DNA of 64,000 nt from Paenarthrobacter histidinolovorans (GCF_014647595.1 NZ_BMPM01000001.1:124001-188000), one strand, 5' to 3'. Positions 25,870 to 35,577 are shown, counted from the stretch's first letter. The notes: generated from the sequence alone by a model not told the origin. Program-made: numbers and translations.

Positions 25870-26885
25870 AAGCCACGCCCCATGGCTGCGTCCGCGCTTT
25901 CTCCGGGGTTCACGAAATACGAGCGGCGGGACAGGCCGCCACCGGCCTTGGCTGCTTCCAGCATTTCGGGGGTGATCCGGGCGAGGCTGCCGGTTGGATA
26001 CTGCGCTGCCACGTGGTCGACATGCTTCACGGACAGCACTTCAGGTCCCAGGAAACGGCGTGCCAGCGTCTCGAACTGCGCAGCGTCCCCGGTGGCGACG
26101 AACTCGTGGCTCGGCGCACTCGATCCTGTGCGCTGGATGCCGTGGGTGGCCAAGGCCCTGTAGACGTCCTTGGCGGTTTCTTCCGCGCTGGAAACGAGTG
26201 TGACGTCCTCCCCCATGACAAAAGAGATGACGCCAGTCAGCAACGGATAGTGCGTGCATCCGAGGACAACGGTGTCCACACCGGCGTGCTTGAGGGGTGC
26301 CAGGTACTCGTTGGCGGCTGCAAGGAGCTCAGGTCCGGTGGTGACGCCTGCCTCTACGAAACTCACGAAAGCCGGGCATGCCACGGACGTGATGCTGAGG
26401 TCAGGAGCAGCGGCGAAGGTGTCCTCGTAGGCTCTCGAACCCACAGTGGCAGAAGTTCCGATGACGCCGATCTTTCCGGACCGGGTTGCAGACACTGCAC
26501 GGCGCACGGCGGGCTGAATGACTTCGATCACCGGAATGCCGTAGCGGGCCGTGTATCTTTCCCTCGCATCGCGAAGCACGGCCGCCGACGCCGAATTGCA
26601 GGCAATGGTCAGCAGCTTCACTCCGGAATCCACCAGTTCGTCCATGACGCCGAGGGCGTTGGCGCGGACCTCTGCAATCGGAAGCGGACCGTACGGTCCG
26701 TTCGCTGTATCGCCAACGTAGAGGATGGATTCGTTGGGCAGCTGGTCGATGATGGACCGTGCCACCGTCAATCCGCCAACGCCGGAATCAAAAATGCCGA
26801 TCGGGCGCGTTCCCACGATTTCCCCTGTGCTGATGGGGGCGCTACTGCCCGTAGCGCCGCTTGGTGAACCCGATGCTGAAGTCAT
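25866..26885 (-). CDS. murI: Glutamate racemase
   Basis: Makes D-glutamate for peptidoglycan. The 339-aa product has an actinobacterial N-terminal extension of about 28 residues, then [15 protein letters not shown]. The two catalytic cysteines are in [10 protein letters not shown] and [11 protein letters not shown], with the substrate-binding [11 protein letters not shown] between. The start is uncertain: ATG 26885 gives the extension seen in relatives, while an in-frame ATG at 26924 has GGAGG 9 nt upstream and would add 13 residues. It opens the murI-phosphodiesterase-rph-rdgB run. Confidence 0.93.
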   Translation of the reverse strand: MTSASGSPSGATGSSAPISTGEIVGTRPIGIFDSGVGGLTVARSIIDQLPNESILYVGDTANGPYGPLPIAEVRANALGVMDELVDSGVKLLTIACNSASAAVLRDARERYTARYGIPVIEVIQPAVRRAVSATRSGKIGVIGTSATVGSRAYEDTFAAAPDLSITSVACPAFVSFVEAGVTTGPELLAAANEYLAPLKHAGVDTVVLGCTHYPLLTGVISFVMGEDVTLVSSAEETAKDVYRALATHGIQRTGSSAPSHEFVATGDAAQFETLARRFLGPEVLSVKHVDHVAAQYPTGSLARITPEMLEAAKAGGGLSRRSYFVNPGESADAAMGRGL

Positions 26886-26988
26886 GATTATTCGAGAATA
26901 AGGCTTCCCGCGGAGTGCGGCCATCAGGTGTGGCCTCCGCCTCGTGTCTTATGTGTCACAAGGCGTGAGCGGCACCTGGCCCCCGGGA

Positions 26989-27555
26989 TCAGGATTTTGC
27001 CTGCCTGGCGGAGATCATGGCCTGAACCAGGGACTCCTGGAGCCAGGTGGTGAAGTTGTAGACCAAGGCCAAGTAGCTCTCCACATCCTCTGCCTGGCTC
27101 CAGTCCTGCATGCTGTGGATGTGCTCGGCGTCCGCTTCATCACGGATGTCCAGGCGTTCGGAAAGAACAAGCCTGACGTCGTTGAGCGCCATTGACCAGC
27201 GGGCGGCTTCTTCCGGCGTCAAGACCAGGTCTTCCTTGTCCAAACCTATGGCCGTTGCCCGCAGCGCACCGATTTTGTTTTCCCGCACTGAGCGTTCGGT
27301 GAGCTGACGGAACTCAAGCGAGCCGTCGTCGTCGTCCTTCACAACGTTGGGCAGGAGCCGCAGCAGTGCCCGGTCCGTTGGCTGCTTGACGTCCATGTCC
27401 AAGCCAATGAGGGCCGCGAGCGGGTCTTCGTTCTCCCGGACTTCCGGGTCCAGCATGGAGATGACGTCGTCCAGCAATCCGCGGAGGAGGTCACGTTCAG
27501 CCGGTTCAAGGAACCCGGTGATGCCCTTGAGACCGTATTTGAATGCCTTAGCCAC
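26989..27555 (-). CDS. DUF2017 protein encoded with ClpS
   Basis: 188-aa soluble, mostly helical, acidic protein of unknown function that in actinobacteria is almost always next to clpS. I set the start at the GTG at 27555, whose product begins VAKAFKYGLKGITGFLEPAER and fits the family's short basic start; longer frames upstream (ATG 27585 or beyond) run inside clpS. The start overlaps the clpS stop by 8 bp, implying coupling. A role linked to the N-end rule adaptor has been suggested only by gene order. Confidence 0.82.
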   Translation of the reverse strand: MAKAFKYGLKGITGFLEPAERDLLRGLLDDVISMLDPEVRENEDPLAALIGLDMDVKQPTDRALLRLLPNVVKDDDDGSLEFRQLTERSVRENKIGALRATAIGLDKEDLVLTPEEAARWSMALNDVRLVLSERLDIRDEADAEHIHSMQDWSQAEDVESYLALVYNFTTWLQESLVQAMISARQAKS

Positions 27556-27910
27556 GCTGGCGGCCGCCCTTTCCGGGTGTCTCATTGCCGCTCGCGGCTT
27601 TCTCCACGGTGGCCCACAGGCCAAATCCGTGCATGGCCACTGCATGCTGCTCCACTTGTTCCTTGCTTCCGAACGCAACAATGGAGCGGCCCTTCTTGTG
27701 GACCTCCATCATCAACTTGTGTGCTTTCGACTCGGAGTAGCCGAAGTAGCTCTGGAAAACGTAGCTCACGTAGCTCATCAGGTTGACGGGATCGTTCCAG
27801 ATCACCAGGTTCCACGGGATATCAGGGGCTGTCAGGACATCAGTGGACGTCTGCTCTGCAGCTTCCGTCCGCTCATCGATGTCCGTGCCAAACGCAACGC
27901 TAGGGCTCAT
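27548..27910 (-). CDS. clpS: ATP-dependent Clp protease adaptor ClpS
   Basis: 120-aa N-degron adaptor delivering substrates to ClpAP or ClpCP. After a 30-residue polar N-terminal tail, the core reads PWNLVIWNDPVNLMSYVSYV (substrate pocket with the conserved N-D-P), then HKLMMEVHKKGRSIVAFGSKEQVEQH. These are the hallmark segments of ClpS. It is divergent from pncB (37 bp apart) and overlaps the DUF2017 gene. Confidence 0.95.
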   Translation of the reverse strand: MSPSVAFGTDIDERTEAAEQTSTDVLTAPDIPWNLVIWNDPVNLMSYVSYVFQSYFGYSESKAHKLMMEVHKKGRSIVAFGSKEQVEQHAVAMHGFGLWATVEKAASGNETPGKGGRQRG

Positions 27911-27947
27911 CTGTCCATTCTATGGCGGCTCGCACTAGAGTGAATTC

Positions 27948-29276
27948 GTGAGTAGAGCCGCGTCGTGGGACCACCCCGCAACATCCTTGTACACAGACCA
28001 CTACGAACTGACGATGCTGCAGGCCGCCCTGCACTCAGGTGCCGCCCATCGCCGTTCAGTGTTTGAAGCCTTCGCCCGACGGTTGCCGGACGGCCGCCGC
28101 TACGGCGTGGTGGGTGGCACGGGACGCCTACTGGAAGGCATTGCGGACTTCAGGTTCGGCGATGCCGAGCTCGCGTTCCTGGAACAGAACAAGGTGGTGA
28201 ACAGGGAGACCCTGGATTACCTTGCCGACTACAAGTTCAGCGGCGACATCTGGGGCTACGCAGAAGGCGATGCCTATTTCCCCAACTCCCCCATCCTCAT
28301 CGTGGAATCAACTTTCGCGGAGGCCTGCATCCTTGAGACGTTCGTCCTCTCGGTCCTGAACCACGACAGCGCCATCGCCTCGGCCGCGTCGCGCATGACC
28401 TCGGCGGCCGGAAACCGCCCGTGCATCGAGATGGGCTCCCGGCGCACCCAGGAGGAATCGGCGACGGCGGCAGCACGCGCCGCTGTCATTGCCGGCTTCG
28501 CCAGCACCTCCAACCTCGAGGCCGGCCGGCGCTACGGCATCAAAACCGTCGGCACGGCGGCCCACTCCTTCACGCTTCTGCATGACACCGAACGGGAGGC
28601 CTTCGAAGCCCAGATCGCAACCTTCGGTCCGGGGACGTCACTGCTGGTCGATACCTACGACGTCGAAACAGCGGTGCGGACCGCCGTCGAGCTGGCCGGT
28701 GACAAACTGGGCGCTGTACGCCTGGACTCCGGAGACCTCGTTGCGCAGGCCCAATGGGTCCGGCAGCTGCTCGATGACCTCGGCAACGTCAACACGCGGA
28801 TCGTGGTGACCTCGGACCTGGACGAGTTCGCCATCGCCGCACTGCAGTCGGCCCCCGTTGACTCTTACGGCGTGGGGACGTCGCTGGTCACCGGCTCCGG
28901 CGCTCCGACGGCGAGCATGGTCTACAAACTGGTCAGCCGCACCAACGATGCCGGCGAGTTCATCTCCGTGGCCAAGGCTGCCAAAAACAAGGCAAGCGTC
29001 GGTGGGCGCAAGTACGCCCTCCGCAAGCTCAACGAGCGTGGCCGGGCCACCCACGAAGTAGTAGGCATCGGCCACCGCCCGGAAGACGACGGCAACGACC
29101 GTCCGCTGCTTCACCAGTTCGTCAAGAACGGCGAGGTCCTGCCGGGATGGACAGGCCCGGAAGGCGTTGTCCGAGCCAAAGAACGCCATGCGGCAACCAT
29201 GGCGGAACTGCCCCCTGTCGTGAACCGCCTGCAGCGCGGCGAGGCCGCCATTCCCACCATTTACGAGGAGAACTGA
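27948..29276 (+). CDS. pncB: Nicotinate phosphoribosyltransferase
   Basis: Converts nicotinate and PRPP to nicotinate mononucleotide in NAD salvage. The 442-aa protein has SLYTDHYELTMLQAAL at the N-terminus, VFEAFARRLPDGRRYGVVGG, then EMGSRRTQEESA and the phosphorylated-histidine region GTAAHSFTLLHD. VRLDSGDL and TSDLDEFAI form the phosphoribosyl site. It overlaps pncA by 1 bp (TGATG), giving a two-gene salvage operon that turns nicotinamide into nicotinate mononucleotide. Confidence 0.95.
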   Translation: MSRAASWDHPATSLYTDHYELTMLQAALHSGAAHRRSVFEAFARRLPDGRRYGVVGGTGRLLEGIADFRFGDAELAFLEQNKVVNRETLDYLADYKFSGDIWGYAEGDAYFPNSPILIVESTFAEACILETFVLSVLNHDSAIASAASRMTSAAGNRPCIEMGSRRTQEESATAAARAAVIAGFASTSNLEAGRRYGIKTVGTAAHSFTLLHDTEREAFEAQIATFGPGTSLLVDTYDVETAVRTAVELAGDKLGAVRLDSGDLVAQAQWVRQLLDDLGNVNTRIVVTSDLDEFAIAALQSAPVDSYGVGTSLVTGSGAPTASMVYKLVSRTNDAGEFISVAKAAKNKASVGGRKYALRKLNERGRATHEVVGIGHRPEDDGNDRPLLHQFVKNGEVLPGWTGPEGVVRAKERHAATMAELPPVVNRLQRGEAAIPTIYEEN

Positions 29277-29902
29277 TGTCCAGGGCCCTGATCATCGTTG
29301 ATGTCCAGAACGATTTCTGTGAAGGTGGCGCTTTGGCGGTCGAAGGCGGCGCGGATGTCGCTGCTGCGATTACCGAATATGTGGACGCCAACCAGCAGCA
29401 CTTCGATCACATCGTCGCCACGCAGGATTGGCACATCGAACCGGGCGACCATTTCTCGGACGATCCCGACATGGTTGACTCGTGGCCACCGCACTGCCGG
29501 GCACGCACCAAGGGCGCCGAACTCCATGAAGACCTTGACCCCGAGTACATCCAGGCGTACTTCCGCAAAGGCCAGTACACGGCCGCTTACTCAGGCTTCG
29601 AGGGCGTCCTGGCACCGGAAGACGACGTTCCCACCGGGGACCTCAAGGCGGGCGCAACGGTCGAGGAAGTACTCGACGAGGACGCAATCGGGCTCGATGA
29701 CTGGCTCCAGAGCCATGACGTCGAAGACGTGGTGATTGTTGGCCTGGCCACCGATTACTGCGTCAAGGCCACAGCGTTGGATGCTGTCCAGGCCGGGTAC
29801 AACACCACGGTGATAGCCGATCTCACCGCAGGAATCGCCGAGGATCCCAGTGACGCCTTCGACGAGATGGAAGCTGCCGGCGTCGACGTCGATCGCAGCT
29901 GA
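29276..29902 (+). CDS. pncA: Nicotinamidase
   Basis: Deamidates nicotinamide to nicotinate. Start ATG at 29276 follows GAGGAGAAC and overlaps the pncB stop. The 208-aa product has the catalytic triad D9 (IVDVQNDF), K98 (FRKGQY) and C162 (ATDYCVKATALDA), plus metal ligands D51, H53 and H59 (QDWHIEPGDH) and H73. All are intact. Compared with mycobacterial PncA there is an acidic insertion around residues 112-145. It ends 35 bp before a strong terminator. Confidence 0.95.
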   Translation: MSRALIIVDVQNDFCEGGALAVEGGADVAAAITEYVDANQQHFDHIVATQDWHIEPGDHFSDDPDMVDSWPPHCRARTKGAELHEDLDPEYIQAYFRKGQYTAAYSGFEGVLAPEDDVPTGDLKAGATVEEVLDEDAIGLDDWLQSHDVEDVVIVGLATDYCVKATALDAVQAGYNTTVIADLTAGIAEDPSDAFDEMEAAGVDVDRS

Positions 29903-29936
29903 CCCGCGGACTTCGGGTCCTTGCAGCCAGGCATAT

Positions 29937-29977
29937 ATGACGAAAGGGCGCCGCGGGTAGCGGCGCCCTTTCGTCAT
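29937..29977. terminator. Bidirectional terminator between pncA and the helicase gene
   Basis: An 18-bp perfect stem (29937-29954 with 29960-29977), core GACGAAAGGGCGCCGC / GCGGCGCCCTTTCGTC, with a 5-nt GGGTA loop, sits between two convergent genes. T/A tracts on both sides suit termination of either strand. Confidence 0.88.
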
Positions 29978-30023
29978 TCCGGCCGGGTTATTTCCGGCTA
30001 CTTCCGGCCGACTTCCGGCCTGG

Positions 30024-31799
30024 CTACTTCCGGCCGATGAACCAGTCCTGGAGCTTGCGAAGCCGTGCCTGCAGTTGTTCCTCGTTGGCCTGGGCAACAG
30101 CCGGCCCGCCGCAGACCTCGCGCAGCTTGGTGTGGACCACCCCGTGGGGCGTACCCGTACGGGCAGCCCATGCAGCAACGTTCTTGGCCAGCTCATTGCG
30201 CAGGTCCATGAGCATCCGGTGGTCCGGGATGGCCGGCGATGCCGCCGCAGCCAATGGTGACTGGCGTTTCTTGCGCGACTGCTGCTCGTGCTGGCGCTGC
30301 CGAAGCAGCGTTCCCACCTGTTCGGCATCAAGGAGTCCGGGGATGCCAAGGAAGTCCAGTTCCTCGTCGGAGCCGATATCCGCCCCGGTACCGAACTCGC
30401 CGCCGTCGAACAGGACGCGGTCGAAGGACGCCTGGGAGTCCAACGCTTCAAACTTGCCCTTGGTGAGTTCGTCGGATGCCTTGTCTTCGCGGTTGGCCTC
30501 GGCCATGAGATTTTCTTCGGGACTGAAAAGCCCGTCCTCATCCTTTTCCGGGCGGTCCAGGGCGTGGTCGCGCTCGGCCTCCATGGTGTTGGCGAGAATC
30601 ATCAAGGGCGGTACTGACGGCAGGAAGACCGACGCCGTTTCGCCCCTTTTGCGCGCACGGACAAAACGACCCACAGCCTGGGCAAAGAACAGCGGCGTGG
30701 ACGTTGAGGTGGCATAGACACCCACCGAGAGGCGGGGTACGTCCACGCCTTCGGACACCATGCGCACGGCGACCATCCAGCGCTTGTCCCCTGCCGAGAA
30801 CTCCTCGATCTTGCTCGATGCCTTGGAATCATCCGAGAGAATCACCGTGGGCGATTGGCCTGTGATTTTCTTCAACTGGCCGGCGTAGGCCCTCGCGTCA
30901 TCGTGATCGGTGGCGATTACCAGGCCGCCGGCATCAGGCACCGTTCGACGGACTTCGCTGAGGCGCTTGTCCGCGGCCGCCAAAACGGCGGGAATCCATT
31001 CACCCGTGGGGTTCAGCGCTGTCCGCCAGGCCTGTGAGGTGATGTCCTTGGTGACCGCGGCCTCACCCAGGGACGCCGCCATTTCGTCCCCGGCGCTGGT
31101 TCGCCACCGCATCTGGCCGGAGTAGGCCATGAACAGCACCGGACGGACGACGTGGTCACGCAGAGCGTTGCCATATCCGTAGGTGTAATCGGCCTTGGAC
31201 CTGCGGATCCCATCCCGGTCCTCGGCATATTCGACGAAAGGAATGGGTGAGGTGTCGGACCGGAACGGCGTACCCGTCAGCGACAGGCGGCGGGCGGCCG
31301 GATCAAAAGCCTCCCGGAGGCCGTCGCCCCATGACAGGGCTTCACCACCGTGATGGATTTCATCAAGGATCACCAGGGTACGGGCCGCTTCGGTCTTGGC
31401 GCGGTGCAGCATGGGTTTGCTGGCCACCTGCGCGTACGTGACGGCGACGCCCACGAAACCCCTGCCGTGCTGGCCGTCGGAGTTCTTGAAGTTGGGATCA
31501 ATGGCGATGCCCACTTTGGCGGCAGCATCTGCCCACTGCCTTTTGAGGTGGTCTGTCGGCGCCACGATGGTGATGCGGTTCACCACCCCGCTGTCCAGCA
31601 ACGTGGTTGCAATCCGCAGGGCGAAGGTGGTCTTACCTGCGCCGGGCGTAGCCACGGCAAGGAAGTCCTTCGGGTTGCGGGTCATATAGAGGTCAAGTGC
31701 CTCCTGCTGCCAGGCACGCAGCTTGGGAGCTGTTCCCCAAGCTGCGCGCTCCGGATACGCGGGAGGCAGTGAAGGACCACCGAAAAGTGTTTCTGTCAT
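30024..31799 (-). CDS. Superfamily 2 DEAD/DEAH-box helicase
   Basis: 591-aa DNA helicase or translocase. Q-like motif RAWQQEA is at 28-34, Walker A TPGAGKT at 51-57, then VAPTDHLKRQW (Ia), ILDEIHH (II, DEIH box), LSLTGTPFRSD (III), MVSEGVDVPRLSVG (V) and QAVGRFVRARKRG (VI). The 190 residues after motif VI are charged and helical with no recognised domain, ending in a basic tail. Actinobacterial relatives of this size are XPB/UvsW-like in motif II to VI but their role is not established. A small zinc-binding DUF3039 gene lies 112 bp upstream on the same strand. Confidence 0.88.
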   Translation of the reverse strand: MTETLFGGPSLPPAYPERAAWGTAPKLRAWQQEALDLYMTRNPKDFLAVATPGAGKTTFALRIATTLLDSGVVNRITIVAPTDHLKRQWADAAAKVGIAIDPNFKNSDGQHGRGFVGVAVTYAQVASKPMLHRAKTEAARTLVILDEIHHGGEALSWGDGLREAFDPAARRLSLTGTPFRSDTSPIPFVEYAEDRDGIRRSKADYTYGYGNALRDHVVRPVLFMAYSGQMRWRTSAGDEMAASLGEAAVTKDITSQAWRTALNPTGEWIPAVLAAADKRLSEVRRTVPDAGGLVIATDHDDARAYAGQLKKITGQSPTVILSDDSKASSKIEEFSAGDKRWMVAVRMVSEGVDVPRLSVGVYATSTSTPLFFAQAVGRFVRARKRGETASVFLPSVPPLMILANTMEAERDHALDRPEKDEDGLFSPEENLMAEANREDKASDELTKGKFEALDSQASFDRVLFDGGEFGTGADIGSDEELDFLGIPGLLDAEQVGTLLRQRQHEQQSRKKRQSPLAAAASPAIPDHRMLMDLRNELAKNVAAWAARTGTPHGVVHTKLREVCGGPAVAQANEEQLQARLRKLQDWFIGRK

Positions 31800-31911
31800 G
31801 CTGACTCCCCCGGCCTCACGGCAGTTGCGGTTGCCTCATGCTTTCCGGGCACGCCGAAGCGGTGCGGAAAGCGGTGACGATCAGAAGGGGCCTGTGTTTT
31901 CTTCCCACCCA

Positions 31912-32241
31912 CTACTTGGAGTTGCCCGGGCCGCCGTTGTTTCCACCGTCGTTGCCGGGACGGAGGCCTTCGTAGATCTCCTTGCACTCCGGGCAGACCG
32001 GGAACTTCTGCGGATCGCGGCCCGGCGTCCAAACTTTGCCGCACAAGGCAATCACGGGTTCACCCGTCAGGGCCGACTCCATGATCTTTTCCTTGCGGAC
32101 ATAGTGGGAGAACCGCTCGCGGTCGCCGGGTTCCACTTCCTGGCGTGTTTCTTCACGCTCAATGGTGGAAGTGGACGTTCCGGCTCCGGAAAGCTCGCGC
32201 ATGGGGTCGTTTTCGAATGGATCCGGAGGAAGCGTAGTCAT
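31912..32241 (-). CDS. DUF3039 zinc-ribbon-like protein
   Basis: About 109 aa. The family core is HYVRKEKIMESALTGEPVIALCGKVW with a later FPVCPECKEIYEGL. One cysteine in ALCGK plus the CPEC pair suggest a metal site together with the nearby histidine. The C-terminus is a glycine/asparagine-rich tail. Start ATG 32241 is chosen; an ATG at 32250 is also possible. The family is restricted to actinobacteria and its function is unknown. It lies between nagB (17 bp upstream) and the helicase gene. Confidence 0.8.
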   Translation of the reverse strand: MTTLPPDPFENDPMRELSGAGTSTSTIEREETRQEVEPGDRERFSHYVRKEKIMESALTGEPVIALCGKVWTPGRDPQKFPVCPECKEIYEGLRPGNDGGNNGGPGNSK

Positions 32242-32258
32242 GCCAAACATCTTACCGT

Positions 32259-33041
32259 CTACAGGCCCTGCCACTCCGGCTTGTTGTCGTAGGTGTGCCG
32301 GTAGTAGTCAGCGAGTTTCAGCGATGAAGCGGCAGCTTCATCCACCAGGATGGTGGCGTGGGGATGCATCTGGAGGATGGATGCTGCACAGATGGCAGCC
32401 ACCGGGCCTTCCACGAAATCCCGGACGGCCTGCGCCTTTTGGGCACCTGTGGCCACCAGCACCACATGCTTGGCGTCCATGATGGTCCCAAGGCCCTGGG
32501 TCACCACGTGGTGCGGGACGTCGTCGATGCTGTCGAAGAAACGGGCGTTGTCTTTGCGCGTCTGTTCAATCAGCGTCTTGATCCGTGTCCTGGAGGCCAG
32601 GGACGAACCCGGCTCGTTGAAACCGATGTGGCCGTCAGTGCCCACGCCCAGGATCTGGAGATCCACCCCGCCCACGGCCTTGATGGCGTCCTCGTAGGCC
32701 TGGCAGGCGGCCTCGAGGTCCTCAGCGGCTCCATCCGGGCCGTGGACGTTCTCCGGTTTGATGTTCACCCTGTTGGTGAATTCACGCCGGATGACCTCGC
32801 GGTAGGACTCCGGATGTCCGGCTTCAAGGCCAACATATTCGTCCAGGGCAAAGCCGTGGGCCTGGCTGAAATCCAGGCCCCCGGCTTCGTAGCGGCTGGC
32901 CAGTTCGTCATAGATGGGCAGAGGAGACGATCCCGTGGCGAGCCCCAGCACGGCATTCGGCTTGCGCCGCACCAATGCCTCGATGGCATCGGCAGCAAGC
33001 GCACCGATCTGCTTGGTGCCCGGGAGAATGACAACTTCCAT
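32259..33041 (-). CDS. nagB: Glucosamine-6-phosphate deaminase
   Basis: Converts glucosamine-6-phosphate to fructose-6-phosphate and ammonia. The 260-aa product has GLATGSSPLPIYDEL (phosphate-binding), ALDEYVGL with the catalytic aspartate, and GVGTDGHIGFNEPGSS with the catalytic histidine and glutamate. The second ATG (33041, MEVVIL) is preferred over 33047, because GAAAGG is then 8 nt upstream and the product matches the family start. The matching deacetylase gene nagA lies 10 kb away at 43015. Confidence 0.94.
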   Translation of the reverse strand: MEVVILPGTKQIGALAADAIEALVRRKPNAVLGLATGSSPLPIYDELASRYEAGGLDFSQAHGFALDEYVGLEAGHPESYREVIRREFTNRVNIKPENVHGPDGAAEDLEAACQAYEDAIKAVGGVDLQILGVGTDGHIGFNEPGSSLASRTRIKTLIEQTRKDNARFFDSIDDVPHHVVTQGLGTIMDAKHVVLVATGAQKAQAVRDFVEGPVAAICAASILQMHPHATILVDEAAASSLKLADYYRHTYDNKPEWQGL

Positions 33042-33133
33042 CGTCATGGCCTTTCTTTCTGAGGATCATCTTCTGTCACAGAGGTTATCCCATGTCCCAT
33101 CTATAGGCCACGGCAATTGCGGTTATTACGGAA

Positions 33134-34705
33134 TCAGCGGTTCACACTGAGTTCAGCGAACATCTCCGGTCCACGTGCGTCCAGCCACTTTCCCCCGAGG
33201 CGAACGCCCACAACGAAAAGAGCCAAACCCAGCAAGGGACCAACAGCGAGGTTGATCCATCCTGCTTCAGGACCGCCGCTGAAGGCCTGGACGGCCACCA
33301 AGGCAAGTTCCGGAATGAGGAGCAGAGCCAGGACAGCCATCCCGGCCCCCTGCACCAGCAGCGTCTGGGCAACGTTTCCCGGAGGCTTCTTGAAGGGGCT
33401 GTCGCCAGGCAAGGGTACGGCAATGTTATACCGGGCCGAGATTACCGACGAGAGTCCCAACCCGGTGAGCAGCGTTCCAAGCGACAATCCCAAAAGATTG
33501 GGCAGCCAGTGCCACTCCCCGGTAAGGAACAACGGACCCACGGTAAAGACCAGCACCACCGGGAGCGAGATAACCAGGCAGGCCAAGGCGCGGCCCAACC
33601 GGTCATCGAGTCCCCGGACACCCGCGGCCAGGTGCAGAGCGAAGGCGGTGTTGTCGTAGGAAACATCGGCACAAATGGACCAGGCCATGGTAAACGCCGT
33701 CAAAGGTCCAAGGATCATGAACAACCCGTAGCTGCCGCTCTGCGAACTGCCGAAGAAGAAAAGGACAGGGAACAGAGGGACGATCACCAACGATGCCGCG
33801 TACCTCGGATCCTTCATCCAGTAGATCAAAGCACGGGCCATCACTGCACCGGTCGGAGTGCCGGGGAGCGTGCCGAAGAGTCCAAGCTTCCCGCCCTTCC
33901 GGGCTGAGCCCCCCGAGTACGTGGGAGTCACCAGCGCACGCCTAAGAAGCAAGTGCCAGCACAGCAGCAGCGCACCGATGGTGGCCAGCGCAATCAAAAT
34001 CTTCAGTCCGGCGGCTGCCCAGTCCCCTGCTTCAAGGTCACCACCGAGCGACCACGCCGCACCCAGTGGTGTCCACGACAAGGTGCGGGCCAGCCCTGGA
34101 AGGTAGTCCGAGGTGTTGCGGACACCCTCGACGATTCCCATCATGATGGGTCCCAGCAGCACCAGAGGGATGAAGACGATGATGCTGCTGATGTCCTTGA
34201 ACCGCCGCGAAGCCGCAAGCCCGGCAGTCGCCGTCGTCACCACCTTGGACAACACGATGCAGGTCAGCGCGCCCAGGATGGCACCCAACAGTGCCCCCAC
34301 AACAGCGGGAGCACTCCGCCACCAGGTCCCGACCGTTCCCAAAGCCGCAATCAACGTTGCCAGGCCGGGGATGCCGATGAAACCGGCAAGGGCCAAACCG
34401 GTGAGGAGCTGTCGCGGCGGAACAGCGAATGTGGTGAACCGTGCAGGATCCAGTGTCATGTCGGCCGCAGAAGCTATCAAAGGGATGATTGCCCAGCCCA
34501 GAACGGTGGCCACTCCACCCAATACCACCACGGTGTGGGCGATCTCCGGATCAGCCCACCGCAGCGCTATGAGGCCTCCAACCAGGAGGACCAGCATTCC
34601 CAAGGCGTAGAGCAAGCCCAACGCCATACCAACCAACTGCAATGGGCTCCGCTTGAACCCGTTCAGAAGCAGGCGCCACTTCAGGCTTAGAAGGTGCGCA
34701 ACCAT
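33134..34705 (-). CDS. ABC-2-type exporter membrane subunit
   Basis: 523-aa membrane protein with about 12 hydrophobic segments in two blocks separated near residue 270-300 by a cytoplasmic loop. No enzyme motif. It is encoded with, and its start overlaps by 19 bp, the upstream ATPase gene; GGAGGG about 6 nt before the ATG at 34705 supports the start. It probably forms the channel of an export system of unknown substrate. Similar double-size permeases are common in actinobacteria. Confidence 0.82.
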   Translation of the reverse strand: MVAHLLSLKWRLLLNGFKRSPLQLVGMALGLLYALGMLVLLVGGLIALRWADPEIAHTVVVLGGVATVLGWAIIPLIASAADMTLDPARFTTFAVPPRQLLTGLALAGFIGIPGLATLIAALGTVGTWWRSAPAVVGALLGAILGALTCIVLSKVVTTATAGLAASRRFKDISSIIVFIPLVLLGPIMMGIVEGVRNTSDYLPGLARTLSWTPLGAAWSLGGDLEAGDWAAAGLKILIALATIGALLLCWHLLLRRALVTPTYSGGSARKGGKLGLFGTLPGTPTGAVMARALIYWMKDPRYAASLVIVPLFPVLFFFGSSQSGSYGLFMILGPLTAFTMAWSICADVSYDNTAFALHLAAGVRGLDDRLGRALACLVISLPVVLVFTVGPLFLTGEWHWLPNLLGLSLGTLLTGLGLSSVISARYNIAVPLPGDSPFKKPPGNVAQTLLVQGAGMAVLALLLIPELALVAVQAFSGGPEAGWINLAVGPLLGLALFVVGVRLGGKWLDARGPEMFAELSVNR

Positions 34706-35577
34706 TCCAGGCCCTCCGTCCGGTGTCCGCCGCCTACCAACTGGACGAAACGCTCTTCCAGGGTTGAGCCGTTGCGTACCTCGTCAACAGAGCCTGCGGC
34801 CAGGACCCGGCCACCGGCAACGACCGCGACGTGGCTGCACATGCGCTGCACAAGATCCATGACGTGGCTCGAGACGATAACAGTGCCCCCGGACGCTACA
34901 TAGCTTTCCAGGATGCCCCGGATGTTGGCCGCTGACACCGGATCCACCGATTCGAACGGCTCATCCAGCACCAACAGCCGCGGTGCATGGATCAGCGCCG
35001 AAGCCAAGGCAATCTTCTTGGTCATGCCGGCCGAATAGTCAACCACCAGCGAGCCCGCATCAGCTTCGAGGTCAAGGGCAGCCAGCAGCTCCGAAACCCT
35101 GGTAGCTACGACGTCACGATCCATGCCCCTCAGGAGGCCCGAATACGTGACCAGCTGTTCGCCGGTCAGGCGATCGAACAAGCGGACCCCGTCAGGCAGC
35201 ACTCCCATGAGCTTCTTGGCCGCCAGCGGTTGGGCCCAGACATCGACGCCGTGGACCAAGGCAGTGCCGAAGTCAGGACGCAGCAAGCCTGTGGCCATGG
35301 ACAGCGTGGTGGTCTTGCCTGCCCCGTTGGGTCCCACCATTCCGTAAAACGAACCGGCCGGCACTTCCAGACTGACTCCGTCGACGGCGATTTTTTCGCC
35401 AAATCTCTTGGCCAGTCCCCTGATGGACAGGGCGGCCAGGGGCGGCTCACCTGGTGTTTGCTGCGGTTGTACCGACCGCTTTTTGTCAGCGGCGTCGGGC
35501 GTGAAAGACACGGGCGGGGACTCGGATGCCTGGGCGGGCGTGGATATGGGCATGGATTCATGGCGTGGTTCCGTCAT
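34687..35577 (-). CDS. ABC exporter ATP-binding subunit
   Basis: 296-aa ATPase with a proline-rich, poorly conserved 45-residue N-terminal tail. Walker A GPNGAGKTT lies near residue 85-93. The signature is replaced by the weaker VDYSAGMTKKIALA; Walker B LLVLDEPFESVDP and the H-loop VSSHVMDLV are clear. This matches the CcmA/NatA exporter group. It is co-transcribed with the membrane subunit that follows. Confidence 0.88.
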   Translation of the reverse strand: MTEPRHESMPISTPAQASESPPVSFTPDAADKKRSVQPQQTPGEPPLAALSIRGLAKRFGEKIAVDGVSLEVPAGSFYGMVGPNGAGKTTTLSMATGLLRPDFGTALVHGVDVWAQPLAAKKLMGVLPDGVRLFDRLTGEQLVTYSGLLRGMDRDVVATRVSELLAALDLEADAGSLVVDYSAGMTKKIALASALIHAPRLLVLDEPFESVDPVSAANIRGILESYVASGGTVIVSSHVMDLVQRMCSHVAVVAGGRVLAAGSVDEVRNGSTLEERFVQLVGGGHRTEGLEWLRTF

